A program made the position numbers and the translations under genes. Below, one piece after another: positions 4,687-5,349 of a stretch of DNA of 5,349 nt (position 1 is its first letter; each line of letters begins with the position of its first letter). The DNA is taken from contig JAUVNV010000177.1 in NCBI GenBank assembly GCA_030599515.1, positions 1 to 5,349 on the forward strand. The letters are read 5' to 3'. The stretch comes from Acidimicrobiia bacterium. Its GTDB lineage: Bacteria; Actinomycetota; Acidimicrobiia; Spongiisociales; UBA5794. The notes beneath the pieces were generated by a model, which saw nothing but the letters and a program-made list of their open reading frames with translations, was not told the DNA's origin and did no database searches.

Positions 4687-5349
4687 TCAGCCGGAGTCGG
4701 GGCGCGCCGCGTAGTACGGAGTCTTGAACGGCCATCCTTCGTCGACCCACGTCGCCAGGGATCGGTACACGACCGGGTCCATCTCTGCGCGGCTCTCCCG
4801 GACCCATGAACTCACAGAGGCGTCGTGGTCCGGCTCGGTAACCGGGTAGACGTAGACGCAGCCGATCACGTCGTCGCCGTCGAGGATGGAGTAGGTGAAG
4901 CCTTCACGGTCGGCGAAGTGACGGGCGTGCATCTCGAGGTCGGCGAGATTCGCTTCGAGACTCATGGGCTTCGGCCAGTTGCGGTCGGGTCCGAAGCCGG
5001 GGGTTGATCGGATGTGCTCGATGCTCGACGTCCACGCCTCGTGGTCGCGCTCGTTGTGCTCCGGCCCGAGCGGCTCGAGCCGGAACCCCGGACCCTCGAA
5101 CGAGGAGGGGACCTCGAAAGCGGCGGGGACGAACGTCTGTGACATCTCGCCGACCGGATGCTCGTCGCCGACAGCCGGGTACTCGACCAGGATGTCGCCG
5201 AGTGGTTTCCGCTCCAGCTTCGGGACCACCGATTCGGCTGCGGGGTACCCGATCGGGAACAGGACGAACGGTCGTTCGTTCGCCGGCCGATTGAGCAGTG
5301 TGGTGAGGAACGCCATGGGGCTCGGCGTATGGGTCAGCGTCGCGAGACC
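4687..5349 (-). CDS. In-frame fusion: nitroreductase (iodotyrosine-deiodinase-like) C-terminus + GNAT-like domain; 5' end outside window
   Basis: The frame enters from the right edge and runs 220 residues to TGA at 4687. Residues 1-57 are the C-terminus of an FMN nitroreductase of the iodotyrosine-deiodinase-like branch: GLATLTHTPSPM, then LLNRPANERPFVLFPIGYPA (18-37) and VPKLERKPLGDILVEY (42-57). A linker of about 11 residues (PAVGDEHPVGE) follows, then 152 residues (69-220, MSQTFVPAAFEV onward) of a GNAT-like domain: GPGFRLEPLGPEHNERDHEA (in 83-104), WTSSIEHIRSTPGF, MSLEANLADLEMHARHF, the beta-4 strand DDVIGCVYVYP and SWVRESRAEMD. There is no stop between the parts; ATG 5145 could start the GNAT part alone but has only a poor ribosome site. 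The usual acetyl-CoA loop R/Q-x-x-G-x-G/A is not seen after beta-4, so acetyltransferase activity is uncertain. The nitroreductase part should reduce a small electrophile with FMN and NAD(P)H. Confidence 0.88.
   Translation of the reverse strand, partial: GLATLTHTPSPMAFLTTLLNRPANERPFVLFPIGYPAAESVVPKLERKPLGDILVEYPAVGDEHPVGEMSQTFVPAAFEVPSSFEGPGFRLEPLGPEHNERDHEAWTSSIEHIRSTPGFGPDRNWPKPMSLEANLADLEMHARHFADREGFTYSILDGDDVIGCVYVYPVTEPDHDASVSSWVRESRAEMDPVVYRSLATWVDEGWPFKTPYYAARPDSG

Noticed and set aside
5265..5278. LexA/SOS-box-like CGAACGGTCGTTCG
   Set aside because: It matches GAACnnnnGTTC but lies inside the nitroreductase coding region, encoding the conserved NERPF motif, far from any gene start; best explained by protein constraint.

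Overview
GC-rich bacterial DNA from an ordinary chromosomal region, most likely an actinobacterium. The Acidimicrobiia or a related lineage is an inference from three things: the base composition, the protein families (SagB-type oxidoreductase, DUF4234, COG3224-type ABM protein), and two start codons sitting 6-7 nt after TAnnnT boxes, as in leaderless actinobacterial genes. I see no rRNA, tRNA, CRISPR array, transposase or phage gene.

Layout. Left block, minus strand: the N-terminal 202 residues of a SagB-type, FMN-dependent nitroreductase-fold protein with a lipoprotein signal peptide (1-606, cut by the window edge), preceded at 797-2401 by a complete NERD-nuclease/SF1-helicase fusion. A 565-bp gene-free gap (2402-2966) separates this block from the divergent right-hand genes. 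It holds a 136-bp imperfect palindrome, MITE-like in architecture. Middle block, plus strand: a duplicated ABM-domain protein with two C-terminal membrane helices (2967-3824) and a three-helix DUF4234 membrane protein (3875-4288), each with a likely leaderless start. Right block, minus strand, convergent with the middle block: a small hydrophilic alpha-helical protein (4315-4605) and, upstream of it, one open frame that joins the C-terminus of an iodotyrosine-deiodinase-like nitroreductase to a GNAT-like domain (4687-5349, cut by the window edge).

How the genes relate. The arrangement is mostly single-gene units and no shared pathway is evident. The helicase is a candidate DNA repair or defence protein but has no recognisable defence partner here. 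The ABM and DUF4234 proteins are both small membrane proteins and may be co-transcribed, although a hairpin lies between them. The observations most worth a second look are the nitroreductase-GNAT in-frame fusion, the lipidated (exported) SagB-type enzyme, the palindromic element, and the possible leaderless promoters. I do not see convincing evidence of a new multi-gene system.
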